Below are positions 14,128 to 26,652 of a stretch of DNA of 64,000 nt, in pieces. Where the stretch lies: the NCBI GenBank assembly GCA_037176705.1, contig CM073885.1, positions 88,196,001 through 88,260,000 of the forward strand, written 5' to 3'. The DNA is from Molossus alvarezi. Taxonomy: Eukaryota; Chordata; Mammalia; Chiroptera; Molossidae. Under the pieces are notes generated by a model that had not been told where the DNA came from, ran no database searches, and saw nothing but the letters and a program-made list of their open reading frames with translations. The position numbers and the translations under genes are program-made. Every line of letters begins with the position of its first letter. The first letter of the stretch is position 1.

Positions 14128-14345
14128 TGCCTGGCAGGTGTGGCTCAGAGGTTGAGCGTCGACCCACGTACCAAGAGGTCACCGGTTCGATTCCTGGTCA
14201 GGGCACATGTCCAGGTTGTGGGCCCCATCCCCAGTGGGGGACGTGCAGGAGGCAGCCAGTTGATGTTCTCTCTATCTCTCTCTCCCTCTCCCTTCCTCTC
14301 TCTCTAACAAAGACCAATAAAGAAAAAAAATATATAAAAAAAAGA
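14128..14345 (+). mobile_element. VES SINE, CAATAAA-tailed type
   Basis: The head CTGCCTGGCAGGTGTGGCTCAG and a GGTTCGATTCC B box are followed by a CT-rich region and ACCAATAAAGAAAAAAAA. Flanking repeats CAAAATAAGAACTAACAAC (14109-14127) and CAAAATAGGAACTAACAAC (14346-14364) differ at one of 19 positions. Confidence 0.92.
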
Positions 14346-14484
14346 CAAAATAGGAACTAACAACAATAGGCACTAAAAATGATGAATTGGGGGATATCTG
14401 AATTGGTCGCAGTCAGTGCAGAGGCAAAATGTTACAGTAAATGAAGAGAGCAGGTCTGGAGAGAGCCTGAAAGTCAGTCCAAGC

Positions 14485-14650
14485 ACTGCTATCGACAACT
14501 GTGATTCCTCGGGAGAGAAACTGAACCTCTGTGCCTCAGTTCCCTCATTTGCTGAGTGAGTTAGGACTAGGACCCACATCATAGGATGAGAATTGAATGT
14601 GGTAGTATGTGCACAGTACCTGACACATAGCAAGTGTTGCATTAACATTC
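14485..14650 (+). mobile_element. MIR SINE
   Basis: Contains CTCTGTGCCTCAGTTCCCTC and, downstream, CAGTACCTGACACATAGCAAG, both MIR landmarks in sense order. Confidence 0.75.
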
Positions 14651-17600
14651 ACTATGATTAATACACATTCATAAACCATCAAAAGTAAAGCATGAAAGTG
14701 TACTACTGAGATTTCATTCCATTGTATAATGCTCACCAGGCTGTAACTCTGAGTTCATTTCCAGAGAGTAAGTTTAAACAGACACACTTGCTGTGTCTCA
14801 GATAAAATTATAAAATTGAGAACGAATGTTCTAGAGCCATGGAAGTGAACAAATGCACATTTCTCTCCCAAATGAGTGGAAAGTTAAGCATTTTCATTTA
14901 AAAAAAAAAAAGTTGATACACTATTTTTCAAAGCAAAAAGCACATAAACAAATTTACCGAAATGTAACACTGAGATCTGGAATCAAAACAAATTTTGGAA
15001 AATGAATGAAGTGCAAACATCAAAAAGAATTTGTAAGATAAATGCAAGACCAACCAAACTGGAAACATATCCCACGAAGGAAACTTAAACCCTCATTCCC
15101 CTTAGGGAGAAGTGCTGGTTTCCTACCAGACGGGATCCCTGTTTCGTTTCTGTCTGTGAACTATAAGCCAAGCCCATCTGGAATGTAGTTTGGTTACAAA
15201 TAAGTATGTCCGTCTGTTTATCTTGAAGTCTGTTTTCTTTCCTCAGAAAATTCTAAGGATGGTCCCCACAGTCACTCAGTTTTGTTTCGTTTTTATCAGA
15301 GAACTCGTTTGTATATAGAGAAGTTGAACCATATGATATTACCTATATCTAACTGCCTCTGACCTTCAAAAAAAGAAAAGAAAAGAATGAAAGCAATTTC
15401 ATATGGTTCTGCCTCATTTATTGTAAATTGGACGGATGTGATCTTAGGGGAGTTTGGAGGTAAAGGAGTAGATGGATATGAAGAAGAAATGTAGTTCTCA
15501 ATCAATTTTTACTTCACCTCTTCAAGGTTGTGTCAAAAAACCACTCATTGAGGAATTGGAACCACTCCACGAGGAAGGCATTAAATTCTCTCAGCGATGA
15601 TGGAAAAAGGCAGGGATGCTGATGTTGACAGTATCGGCAGACACAGCAGTATGGACAGTGGCAAGGAAGTGAACCCTAACCAAGCAAAAGAGACAATGGC
15701 CCACTGTGCTGGGATTACAGCTGAGTATGTGGCGGATCAACAGGTTATCCTGAGAAACAAGACCAGGCAGTCACCTACCATCTAACACACTAGATTTTCA
15801 GTCCCCTTCCCTGTAATCCGCATCCCTTCAAATGGACCTTGTCTAGGCAGGTTCACTGAACAGTGGCAAAATGCTTGGATTATGAACCTACGGGAATGCA
15901 AGCAGCAAGCAGCTCGGCCCGCTAATTAAACATTTCAAGTGCTTCTTCCCCACTCCCTCTCTTGGTCCTTCTTTCTTTCTGCTTTGGATTTTCGCTATAG
16001 TGTGGCATTTGACTCATTGTGAAAGCAAAGGCCATATTTTCTGGATTTTCTCATTTGAAAACCAGATGGCCTCTTCGCTGGCCCCAGGGAAGAGGGGAAG
16101 CATCTTGTTATCAACAATTTCACTTGGCTCCTCATTTCCTAGTTTTCCAACGTGCAATGACATTATTGCCTGTTGAAGGCGCACCCTGGAGACCGTGCAG
16201 GCTCCCAGCACATCACCGCCTCGGAGGGCCACACCTCATTTTCTCCTGTCTTCAGCTCTGCCCCTTTCCCCACTGCCCACCAAAAGCAAAATAAAATATA
16301 TTCTCAACTCTCATCGATGTTATGTCGGAATTATGATTTCAAAACCGTGGTAAGAAAGCAGTAGGTCGATCTTAGAGAAAATAAATGCATAACATAGAAA
16401 CTATTTTTCACACTGCGGTTCAAACATTCCACAGGAACTTATATTTAGGCAAGTATATGTGTTTGGGAGGGCTTCTGCACTCAGTTTTAATCATTCCAAG
16501 AGAGGAAGAGTCTACCCAGTTTAAACTAGATTTTTACTCTTTGTAACTTATGTGGCATTCCAAACATTTCTAAGCATTAGAGTTACATCATTTTCGCTTT
16601 TATTTTTCTTTAATACAAACAGCCATTATATTCCATTTTCACGACCTTTAAATTTCCAATATCAAATTACCCAGCTGTTGTTTCAAGCTCTCTCAGTTGC
16701 TAAGAGATGGAGATGGTGGCAGACCAGACCAATTTTCTTCCACATGGAATTCCAAGTTGACATAAGAGGGAACTAAATTCAGCCAAAGCACAATGAGCCC
16801 AACAGTTGGCAGCCAGGCTGTGTGTCTTTTCACAGCTGCAGGAGACAGTTGGTTCAGAGAACCTCATTGCCACCTCCCTGCCAACATTACTGCCATGTTT
16901 TCATGCATTCTCCACAGTGCCTCTCAGCCAAGAGAGGCCTTTTCATTTGCATTAAGGGGATCAGTCTGCTGTTACATTGCCTCTCCTAGAATTAAGTTCC
17001 ATGGCTAAAGGCCATGATCTTTTCTGGGCCAAGCTCTTCAATAATGATAATAATAGAGGAAACACTAGTGAGTGCTAAGGGAAGCATTTATACTCCCCGT
17101 CACTTCTAATGGAGGCACCCACTCCCCTCCCCCCCAGGGCAGGCAGGAGCATTAGCGCTTTGTCTGCTGAGACCCTCTCTGGGGATTGCCCTCCGCTGCC
17201 CCACCCAAGGTCACAACCTTCCCTGAGGGCTTTCCACATCCATTGCCTGCTCATCAGAGGAGGGAGAAAACGTGGTGGGGAAGGGGTGGGAGCATAGCTC
17301 CCCGGAGTTCCCTGTGGGAATGACTGCGACCTCTGAGGGCAGCTGCCCTGGAATTCAGCTCCTCCCACTATCTGAGTTGAGGCTGCTCTCCTCTCACAAG
17401 TGAGCTCCCAGTGGTTTACCACAATAAACCTCCAGAATGCAAATCTCAGAGCCTCCGAATCCTGCCTAGGAACCCAACCTGTACCGATGAGTACCTCTCA
17501 CACCTCTAGTTCCTCCTAAGGAGTAATTCGCTAGGCTTCCATATGTTGAAGTCTGAAAGAAATCTCAGAAGGACTATTGTTCTTGGTTTACTGACAATAA

Positions 17601-18027
17601 TTGTGCCAGCACGAAAGTCCTCACCCAGAACGCCCGGCACTCTGCAACATCTGTGCTTGCTCAGTGGGGTCCAGTGCCACCGTGCACAGGTTTCATTCGC
17701 AGCCAGACTCCAGTCGGGGCGATGTCAATAGAATGACTGTAAAATGGAGGCAGGGGAGACAGGTAATAAACTACAAAGGCAATTCATATCCTGGATGGGG
17801 CTGCAGGCTCCAATGAACGCTAAGTAAGCTGCAGCCCTGATAGGGGTACAGAATTCCATCTACCCAAATTGAGTGAGCGAATGTGGTTAAAAGAGTTTCC
17901 AATAAAACTGAATAAAGGTACAATACACCCAGGGGACAATGGTGCACTGGGCTGTGTAACTAAGTCTCACTTGAAAGCCACGGTCTTGGACTGCTTCGCT
18001 GTCAGGGAAGACGTAAAAACAATAGAT
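14651..18027. other. Intronic stretch, no gene seen
   Basis: No repeat or exon recognised over 3.4 kb. The parts at 16170-16280 and 17100-17420 are more GC-rich, but no splice-bounded coding frame is evident on the minus strand. Possible conserved non-coding DNA; not testable here. Confidence 0.45.
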
Positions 18028-18180
18028 AAGGTGCATGTATGTACAACCCCTGGACACAAACAGCAGTTCTGTGAAGGTCTGGGGGCGGGCGTGGAGCAGA
18101 GTAGAGGGGGTCAGTGGGTGATCAAAGGGGGGACATCTGTAATACTTTCAATGATAAAGATACATTAAAAAAAAAAAAAA
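18028..18180 (+). mobile_element. L1 3' UTR fragment
   Basis: Matches the 3' end of the copy at 21350-21471: ...CAGTTCTGTGAAGGTCTGGGG..., then a G-rich stretch, ACATCTGTAATACT, and a poly-A run. It belongs to the tail type ending in GTCAATAATAAA-like sequence rather than the type of the intact L1. The 5' edge is uncertain. Confidence 0.7.
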
Positions 18181-18937
18181 GCAAGTGATTTACCAAACAC
18201 AAACAAACAAAAAAACCAATATACAAGAAGGTTCAGCATGGTAAGCTATAGTTTTGAAAATAGCACCCAGGTCTGGCATTCCGGCCCACAGTATCTCTTA
18301 CTAAATACTTCTCCCCAAAGGGATTGAAACACTGGTCATGGATCAAGTAACTTCTGCTTCCTTTAGTTGTATAGGCAATTATGAAACATGAAGCCAATGC
18401 AGAAATAAGTATAGAAATTTGACATGAGCCATGGTTTTGTTCTAAATTTAGTAGTAAATTTTGTAATTGTGCAGATAATCTCTGTGTTTATTATTTAAAT
18501 TTTGAGACATTTTAAAGTATCTGAAATATAATAAATAGTGCCTTCAAGTTTTAATTTGAAATGCTTAATGGATATAAGCTATAATTTTAATAAAAGAAAT
18601 AATTTGATTATTTTTAATATAAAAACTCTAGTTTATCATTTTATAAGTTTATTTTCTTACATTTTCTAATTTATCCAAGTGCACAGAAAGATCAACTTGT
18701 AAGTTCATCCTATTAGTCACCTAAGGTGTTTGAGATCATTAGATAAATTTCCTAAAACTTTTAAACCTAACTAAATTTGTGAATGATATTAATTTATTAA
18801 AACTTATGAGCTCATTGAAGATTAACCAAAAAAACAAATGGCAGTAACTGCTCTTATTTTTATACTAAATTTACTAGATGCATAAGTAGAAGAAAGAGGT
18901 AAAATTAAGGCTTCAAAAAAATCAAGCTTTAAAATTT

Positions 18938-18993
18938 CTTTAATAATAATGCAATCTGTATTATTAAAAACTTTAATAATAATGCAATCTGTA
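18938..18993. repeat. 33-bp tandem duplication
   Basis: The string CTTTAATAATAATGCAATCT (continuing GTA) occurs at 18938-18960 and again at 18971-18993, with TTATTAAAAA between. A simple local duplication in AT-rich intron. Confidence 0.85.
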
Positions 18994-19399
18994 AGTGTTC
19001 CTTTCTATTTCAATTGTCAGGAATTAGTTAAGCTTCAACTTTTACTGTCTCTTCAAACTGAGTCTCTCTATTACAACAAACTTAAATATTTTGTTAGTGT
19101 TTGCATGCCCTAAAATTTCAGAGTTGGCAGTTTTCCTCTCAACTGCTTTAAATGGCTCCCAGATTATGTCTCCCAAGAGAGGAAGCTGACAAATCCAGTA
19201 GGAAAGGACTCTGACTCCTTTGCTTGCTGATGTAAATCCCAACAACAGCAGTGATGCAATTTATATAAAACAAGTCATGAGTCAGACAAAAAAGTCATGT
19301 AACTTTTTCCAAGAATAAAATGTTGTAACTCCAAAATTATAATGAGTGATTAGTTTTGGTTTGACTGATGGTCAATCTTTGGTGAGGATGTCTCCAGAA

Positions 19400-19559
19400 C
19401 AGTGCTTCTCAAATTTTAATGGGGAGCTTGCTAAGGTATAGGCCCTGTTTTAGTAGATCTGGGTTAGGGGCAAAGATTCTGCACTCCTAACAGGTTCCCA
19501 GGTGTTGCCGAAGCTTCCATTTCATTGACCACAGGACCACACTTTGGGTAACAAAGTTA
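19400..19559 (+). mobile_element. hAT-type MER3/MER20-like DNA transposon remnant
   Basis: Begins CAGTGCTTCTCAAATTTTAAT and ends near GACCACACTTTGGGTAACAAAG. In between are TTAGTAGATCTGGGTTAGGGG and CTAACAGGTTCCCAGGTG, matching the recalled Charlie-type non-autonomous elements. The terminal inverted repeats have drifted. Confidence 0.65.
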
Positions 19560-20064
19560 GTTCTAAACCTCAATATCCCAGCTGATGGTTTCTGTTGGGA
19601 TTGGTAGGAAGTGGGGATAGTGCAAAATAACCCTGGAGTATCAATATATTTGGAGGAATCGACGTTTCACCGTTTAAATATTTGTTTGTTGAAAGAGCAA
19701 CTGAAGTTAAAAATCATCAGTAATTTCCCAACACCTACAGGATGGAAATGAAATGAAAAGACAGACATTAGGCTTAAAGGCGATAAAATATGTCACATAT
19801 GCTTTGTCAATAAATATGTCCATTCTGATTACGTAACTTAAGGCATAATACTTCATTTATCTGTATTTTATAACTTAGAAACACTTTTGAGCAGCCCTGT
19901 TTTGGCTGACAGGTTATACTTTAGGTATGCCTGGGTTAACCAGGGAGGCAAGGAAACTAGGAAAGCTGTAGAGAGCTTATTTCTCCATCAACACTAGGTG
20001 GTGCTACAATACAAGTAAACAGGAAATGTACAGAAACTACCTTCCCTACCAGGATTCAATTCTT

Positions 20065-20341
20065 TTTTTATTATTATTATTATTTTTTATCCTCACCCGA
20101 GGACATTTTTCCATTTTTTGTACAGATAGAGTGGGAGGGAGAGAGAGGAAGGGAGAGAGAGAGAGAAACATCGATGTGAAAGGGACACATCGAGTGGCTG
20201 CCACCCGCATGACCAACCAGGGCCGGGGACAAACTGCAACCGAGGTACGTGCCCGAAGTACGTGCCCTTAGTGGGAACCGAACCCGGGTATCTCCGGACC
20301 GCAGGCCGACGCTCTAACCGCTGAGCCAAACCGGCCAGGGC
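20065..20341 (-). mobile_element. VES SINE, hairpin-tailed type
   Basis: Close to the family consensus, so probably young. It contains a small internal duplication of the GTACGTGCCC string in the body (20246-20270). The 14-bp repeat AGGATTCAATTCTT is perfect at 20051-20064 and 20342-20355. An (ATT)n stretch lies at its tail. Confidence 0.95.
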
Positions 20342-20391
20342 AGGATTCAATTCTTAATGATCTAATTTATCATTAGATCTTACCTACTTTC

Positions 20392-21471
20392 TTACTGATC
20401 AAGGGCAAGAGAAACAAAGAAAAAAAAGGGAGCAGGTGGGACTACATCAAACTAAAAAGCTTCTGCACAGCAAAAGAAACAACCATCAAAATGAAAAGGG
20501 AACCCACTGTAAGGGAGAACATTCGCCAATGATGCATCTGATAAGGGGTTAATTTCCAAAATATATAAAGAACTCATACAACTCAACACGAGGAAGACAA
20601 ACAATCCAATTTAAAAAGTGGGCAAAGGACTTGAATAGACAATTTTCCAAAGAGGACATACAGATGAACAATAGACATACTGAAAAAAACATTCAAGGTC
20701 ACTAATCATCAGAGAGATACAAATTAAAATGAGGTATCACCTCACACCTGCCAGAATGGCTGCCATCAACAAATCCTCAAACAACAAATGTTGGCGAGGG
20801 TGTGGAGAAAAGGGGACTCTAGTACACTGCTGATGCGAATGCAGACTGGTGCAGCCACTAGGGATAACAATATAGTGTTTCTTCAAAAAATTAAAAGTGG
20901 AACTGTTATTTGACCCAGTGATCCCACTTCTGGGAATATATCCTAAGAAGCCTGAAACACCAGTTAGAAAGAATATATGCACTCTTATGTTCACAGCAGC
21001 AATATGTACAATAGCTATGATCTGGAAACAGCCCAAGTGCCCATCAGTAGATAAAAAAGCTGTGGTACATTTACACAATGGAGTACTATGCAACTGTAAA
21101 AAAAAAAGAAGAAGAAGAAAAAGAAGGATTTCCTACCCTTTGTGACAGCAGGGATGGACCTGGAGATTATTATGCTAAGCAAAATAAGCCAGTCAGAGAA
21201 AAACAAGTATAACATGATCTCACTTATATGTGGAATCTAATGAACAAAATAAACTTGACTAACAGTATAGAACAGACTGACAGACCTCAGAGGGAAGAGG
21301 GGTGGTAGGTAAGGGAAGAGATTAACCAAAGAAAATATATGCATATATGCATAGCCCATGGACATAGACAGTAGTTCGGTGAAGGCCTGGGGTGGGCAGG
21401 GGCCAAGTGGAGGGGGGCAAGGGAGGGAGGGACATATGTAATACTGTCAATAATAAAAATAAATTTAAAAA
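20392..21471 (+). mobile_element. 5'-truncated L1 (ORF2 C-terminus and 3' UTR), decayed
   Basis: Begins in the ORF2 C-terminal region (AAGAGAAACAAAG, then ...SFCTAK-like frame), retains the [22 protein letters not shown] region near 20900-20970, and continues to the 3' UTR and an A-rich tail at 21471. Frames are broken. Its 3' tail (GTAATACTGTCAATAATAAAA) differs from that of the intact L1, so it is a separate, older subfamily. Confidence 0.8.
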
Positions 21472-23287
21472 AAAAACGTATCTGGAATTTACAGATTACT
21501 GGACATGTCTTAAAAGTTTTCTACTTGTAGGAAACACTATAGAAAACTACTGGCAGTGTTAAGTTACATAACAATTACTTTTAAATGTATGAACATTTGT
21601 CTGCATCTGCATTTTGTAGTTCTCCTTAAATGGCAAGGGCGAATCAATGGTCACCGAGTTTGTGATACATTGGCATGCCGAGGAGGTTGTGAAAACCTCT
21701 TCCTTTAGAGAGGTTTAAGAGTGACACAAACCCCTCTATTGATTTCCTGGATTATTTTTAATGGCCTATTTCAAAGCAAGTTGATGCACTTGACCAGACA
21801 ATGACTAGAAATTACTTCCTGGCACAAGGTCTCGGGGCAGCACAGCGGAGAACTTCCCTAAAGCGGCGCCAGTTGTCCGGTAAACCCCATGAGTCAGGGA
21901 GCAGCAAGGAAGCAGAGGAGCCATCAGCACATTCCGGTGCAATGCCGCGCTGACACCTCTTCCAACACTGAGGGCTGCTCTGGATTTAGGGCAATCTTTT
22001 ACACATCCCACTGAGCAGAAAGTAATTTGGACTAAACCTGCTATGATTCATATTTTATAAACACATGCTGCATCTTAGATCAGTAACCCAGAGATCACAA
22101 TGTTGATGAAGGTGGTGTAGGGCTGTCAGAGCAACAGAAGCAACTCCAGTGAGAACGCAGGACACCTGGGGGTTGGCAAGTCTTTGGGGGTTGTTGCGGT
22201 GGTGGGAGGGCTTTCATCAGGGGAAAACGTGAGGGTGGGGAGGGGTGCTTAGGAGAGAGCAGAGAGAGACAAAGATGGGAGGTGGAAAGGCAACAAAATA
22301 TACCATGGATGAAAGTCCTGTTTTGCAGGTTGCCTTACGTAGTGGTAGCACAGGTGTGTGACCTAGCAGAGACCCTTCCTAACGTTTGATCTGAGCAAGA
22401 GAGATGACATCCTGCAACACCCCGCAGTTACACATCGCCTAAGCACAGAGGCGTAAACATGAATCAACCAGGTCTCGCCGTCAAGAAACTCCCTATCTAG
22501 TGTTTCCGAGCTACACTGACAAGGTGGGCTGATCTGCACTCCAGGTAAGAGCAAGGTGTTATGTCACAGGTCCACGGTGTCTTCCGTTCCTGGATACAGA
22601 AAGCAAGGCTTATAGGAATGAAAGCTGACTGCACCAGCTCCAAAGGCAGAGATGGAGTAAGGAATATTTTTGTCATGAAACAAGCTCTTCTGAGTACGTC
22701 ATTTCATTTCCTCTACATTGATGTCATTTGTAAATATTAATGGGGTACTTGCTTTGTTCAAAGTGCCAGGGTTCTTCTCACACTAATGTTTAAATAGAAA
22801 AATCACAAGTCTTCTTAGATTCTGAATATGATTGTATGGGTTCCTGCCTCCTGAGAGCTCTCTTTGCTGGTTCAGTTTCTCAAACTCACCTGAATGCAAT
22901 TCTTTGAAGGAGAAGCGATCATTAGGGCAAAGATGAGGGAGAAGGAATAATATCTACAGCACAGCCAGGAATATAAGGGCCATAACCAGCAATTGAAAAG
23001 TCACTTGATGGATGGAGAAAGACTAAGGGGAAAAAAAGAAACAGCGGAAGAGGGGAGAAAGAAGAAAACAGAAATTAAAAGCACATAAAACGAGGAAAAG
23101 TTAACATGTAATGACAAAGACATAAAGAGGTGAGCCAGGCACAAAGGTGCAGCGCCTGAAGGTAAACTGAGGAACAGACTGGGAAAGAAAATGAGCCTGT
23201 CATTGAAATGTAGAAAGTGTGATGCTGCAGGAATCAGAACCCACCCTGATGATCAGAACACTAGGAAGACTGACCCAAACAACCAAA
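21472..23287. other. Intronic stretch, no gene seen
   Basis: Unclassified sequence with moderate GC around 21830-21960 and 22350-22560. No exon signature is recognised. Confidence 0.45.
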
Positions 23288-23303
23288 GAAAAAAGACACT
23301 TCT

Positions 23304-24161
23304 TTTTTTTTTATAAATTTATTTATTTATTTTTTTTGTTACAGATATTTTACCTTTTTACCCCATTGGCAACCCCAACCCCACCCCACCTCCGCCCCGT
23401 CCCCGGCTTAGTTGTCCATGTCCATTGGTCATGCATACATGCATATAAGTTCTGTGGTTTATCTCTTCCCACCCACCCCCACCCCCACCCCCTCTTCTGA
23501 GAGATGTCAGTCTGTGCCCTACTTCCATGTGTCTGGGTCTACTGTATTTCTCAGACTGTTATGTTCATTATATTCCGTATATAAGTGAGATCATGTGGTA
23601 TTTGTCTTTTTCTGCTTGGCTTCTTTCACTTAGGATAATACTTTCCATGTCCCTCCATGTCGTCTCAAAGGATGAGAGATCTTTCTTTCTTACCGCTGCA
23701 TAGTACTCCATTGTGTATATGTACCACAGCTTTTTGATCCATTCGTCTACCGGTGGACACTTGGGCTGTTTCCAGATCTTAGCTATTGTAAATAGTGCTG
23801 CTATGAACATGGGGGTACATATATTCTTCCTGATTGGTGTTTCAGGCTTCTTAGGGTATATTCCCAGCAGTGGGATCACTGGGTCAAATGGAAGTTCAAT
23901 TTTTAATTTTTTGAGGTAGCACCATATTGTTTTCCATAGTGGCTGCACCAGTCTGCATTCCCACCAGCAGTGTACTAGAGTCCCCTTTTCTCCACACCCT
24001 CGCCAACACTGGTTGTTGGATGATTTGTTGATGGCGGCCATTCTGACAAGTGTGAGGTGATACCTCATTGTTGTTTTAATTTGCATCTCTCTGATGATTA
24101 GTGATGTTGAGCATTTCTTCATATGTCTTTTGGCCATTTGTATGTCCTGTTTGGAGAGGTG
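23304..24161 (-). mobile_element. Recent 5'-truncated L1 with 16-bp target-site duplication
   Basis: 858 bases of L1 3' end on the minus strand. The perfect repeat GAAAAAAGACACTTCT flanks it at 23288-23303 and 24162-24177. The poly-T tract at the left is its poly-A tail, followed by the G-rich 3' UTR (C-rich on the plus strand). The ORF2 C-terminal part is open for about 200 codons, including [18 protein letters not shown], ending ...MISLIYGI at 23568. The open frame runs out into the flank on a GTG, so no real start exists. Confidence 0.92.
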
Positions 24162-24389
24162 GAAAAAAGACACTTCTGCTTCTGCTTCTAGGACAGCAAG
24201 CTTTAGACAGTCAGGGACCAGTGTCGGATCAGGACTGGATTTGTGATTCTAACACTAGTCACATGTCCTGGGATAAATGATTGCCTCTCTAAGACTCCTT
24301 TTCTGGTCCTGGAGAATGATAATGGTTTCACTTCAGGTTTGTGAAAAATAATATAAAAGTTAGTCATTCTATTCTTAATATTTTACTAG

Positions 24390-26140
24390 GTAAATGTTCA
24401 AGCATACTAAAGCAGAGTGAACAGAATAGTGAACCCCTCTCCCCCAGCAGTAACAGTTATCAGCCTTGACCAATCCTGCTTCATCTGTGGTCCCACCCAC
24501 TACCACCAACTTCAAATTATTTTGAAGCAAATCCTAGACATCCTGTCATTTCATTTAAATATTTCAGTATGTATTGCTAAAAGGCAAGGACTCCTCTTTT
24601 AAAACACAACCATACTACCATTATTATAACCCTACAAAAATTAATTCCTTAGTATTATCCTCTAAATCAGTCATTTCCTCAACAAGGTGCATCTATTGAT
24701 TGGTTAATATGACTCGTACCTATTAATCTATGGGTCTTCTTTCTCTCTCCCTCTCACTCTTGGGAATTTTGCTGAAGAAGATGGTCCATCCTGTAGTCTC
24801 CCATTGCACACAGTCTGGGTTTTGTTGATTGCAGCCCCTTGGTATTATTTAACACATTCCCCTTTCTGCCATGTGTCCTGCAAACTGACAGATCTGAAGG
24901 CTTGATCATATTCAGGTTTCTTTTTACTTTTACTTTCTTTTTTATTTCTTTTTCCTTTTTTGGCAAGACTAGTTCGTAAATAGTGTTGTACAGTTTTGTC
25001 AAGAGTTGCATATGGTTGTCTTTCTTTTTGTGTTTTTTTATCAGCCAATGAATCCCCTGCCTGCAGTCCTTCCAGGGACGTGTCTTCAGTCATTCTGATG
25101 ACCTGACACGTTCTCCTCTGCATTCCTCAGAAACAACTTACCCTCGTTGTCTGCACGTTTTCCTGTGATCTGTATACTTGAACGACTAATTGGCTGACTC
25201 CTCAACTGCCATTTGCTTTCCCCAAGTTTCCTAAATATGTTACTCCATTGCCTTCTGGCAAAAAAATAAATAAAATGAAAATCAGCTAACAAAAATCTAG
25301 TGACAAGCACATATTATTTCCCTTATTAATGACTTGGTTATTTAGCCTAGACAACTATATAATTTTTTTTTCTTCTTTTTATAGTTTAATAGTTTTTAGT
25401 TTTCTGGGTAGATTTTTTTTTTTTGGCCTTATATTTGTAGTTCCTTTTCAATATATAATTTTACATCATTAAAAAAATATTTCAAGATAGTTCTCATGAG
25501 GTAGAGATGTTAATATTGATTGTATTCCACTGTTTTAGTTTTTTCCCTTGGGGATTCTTTCGATGCGTATGTTTAATCTTCCAAATTTGCTTGCATCTAC
25601 TTTTCTTAAATCCTTTTCATCTTTTTACTTTTTTGTTTTTACTGAGGTGTGATTTACATACAATAGAACTAATCCTTTTAAAGTATAGAGGTTGGTAAGC
25701 TTTGGCCAATGTAAGCAGGAGTGTAACGAAGATACGAAGATACGGAACATTTCCATCAAGCCCAAGTTTTCTCATGACTCTGCAGCTCACTGCCTCCCCT
25801 CCCCCACACGTACATACTGCCAGCCTCCGGCAAATCAGTGATCTGTTAACTGTTCCTATGTTATGCCTTTTCCAGACTATAATTTAAATGGAATCACAAA
25901 GCACATAGTCTTTTTTTGTATCTGACTTATTTCATGTGGCATAATGTTTCTGAGATTTAGTCAGAATATGTTGATCCAGGCATAATTAGTTTATTCTTTT
26001 TATTGGTAAGCAGTATTACCTACAGGATAAATGAAAATGTCTTTATCTATTCATCAGTTAATGTATATTTGGGCTGTTTCCATTTGGGGGTGATTATCGT
26101 CTTTCCTCGCTTCCACATTTTATATTTCTTCAGGTATTAG
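24390..26140 (-). mobile_element. Ancient L1M-type fragments
   Basis: The strings around 24500-24660 (AAGCAAATCCTAGACATC, TTTCAGTATGTATTGCTAAAAGG), 24775-24920 (GATGGTCCATC ... GGCTTGATCATATTCAGG) and 25630-26100 (ACTGAGGTGTGATTTACATAC ... GGAATCACAAAGCACATAG ... TCATCAGTTAATGTATATTTGGGCTG) match what I recall of old mammalian L1M 3' regions read in antisense. The pieces are diverged and interrupted by unclassified sequence, so the extent and exact subfamily are uncertain. Confidence 0.55.
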
Positions 26141-26652
26141 CTGTTGTGTTTATTTATCCTTGTTTTCCTTCCTTGGAGTCTTCCTTCCTAAAATTAATTT
26201 TTCCCTTCTTTCCAATTCTTTCCTGAGTTTCTCTTAAAATCTTCCCACTCTTCAATCACAATGTTTTTCAGTTTTCCTAATTCTGATTCATTAGTTTTTA
26301 ACTAATAGCTTCTATCATTTTTTTCACTGCTGTGGGCTCAGTTGGAAATATTAGGTATTATTTACATTGTTTTGTGAACATATCTTTCGGGCCTGTTTTC
26401 ATTATTCTGCTCCACATTCTCTCTCTCTCTCTCTTTTTTTTTTTTTTCTTTTTTTTTTTTTATTGATTAATTTTTGTTACAAATGATTCTCCTTTTTCCC
26501 CCACTGATGCCCCCCTCCCCCTTCCCTCCCTGCCCCTTCCCCTGATTGTTGTCCATGTCCACTGTTCATGCCTCCATGCATTTAAGTTCTGTTGTTCATC
26601 CCTCTCTCAGCTCCCCACTCCTTAGGGGATTGTCCTCAAACTGTTATGTTCA

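Noticed and set aside
23568..24173. 201-aa frame as a host gene
   Set aside because: It is the C-terminus of L1 ORF2 and its apparent start is a GTG in the flanking target-site duplication.
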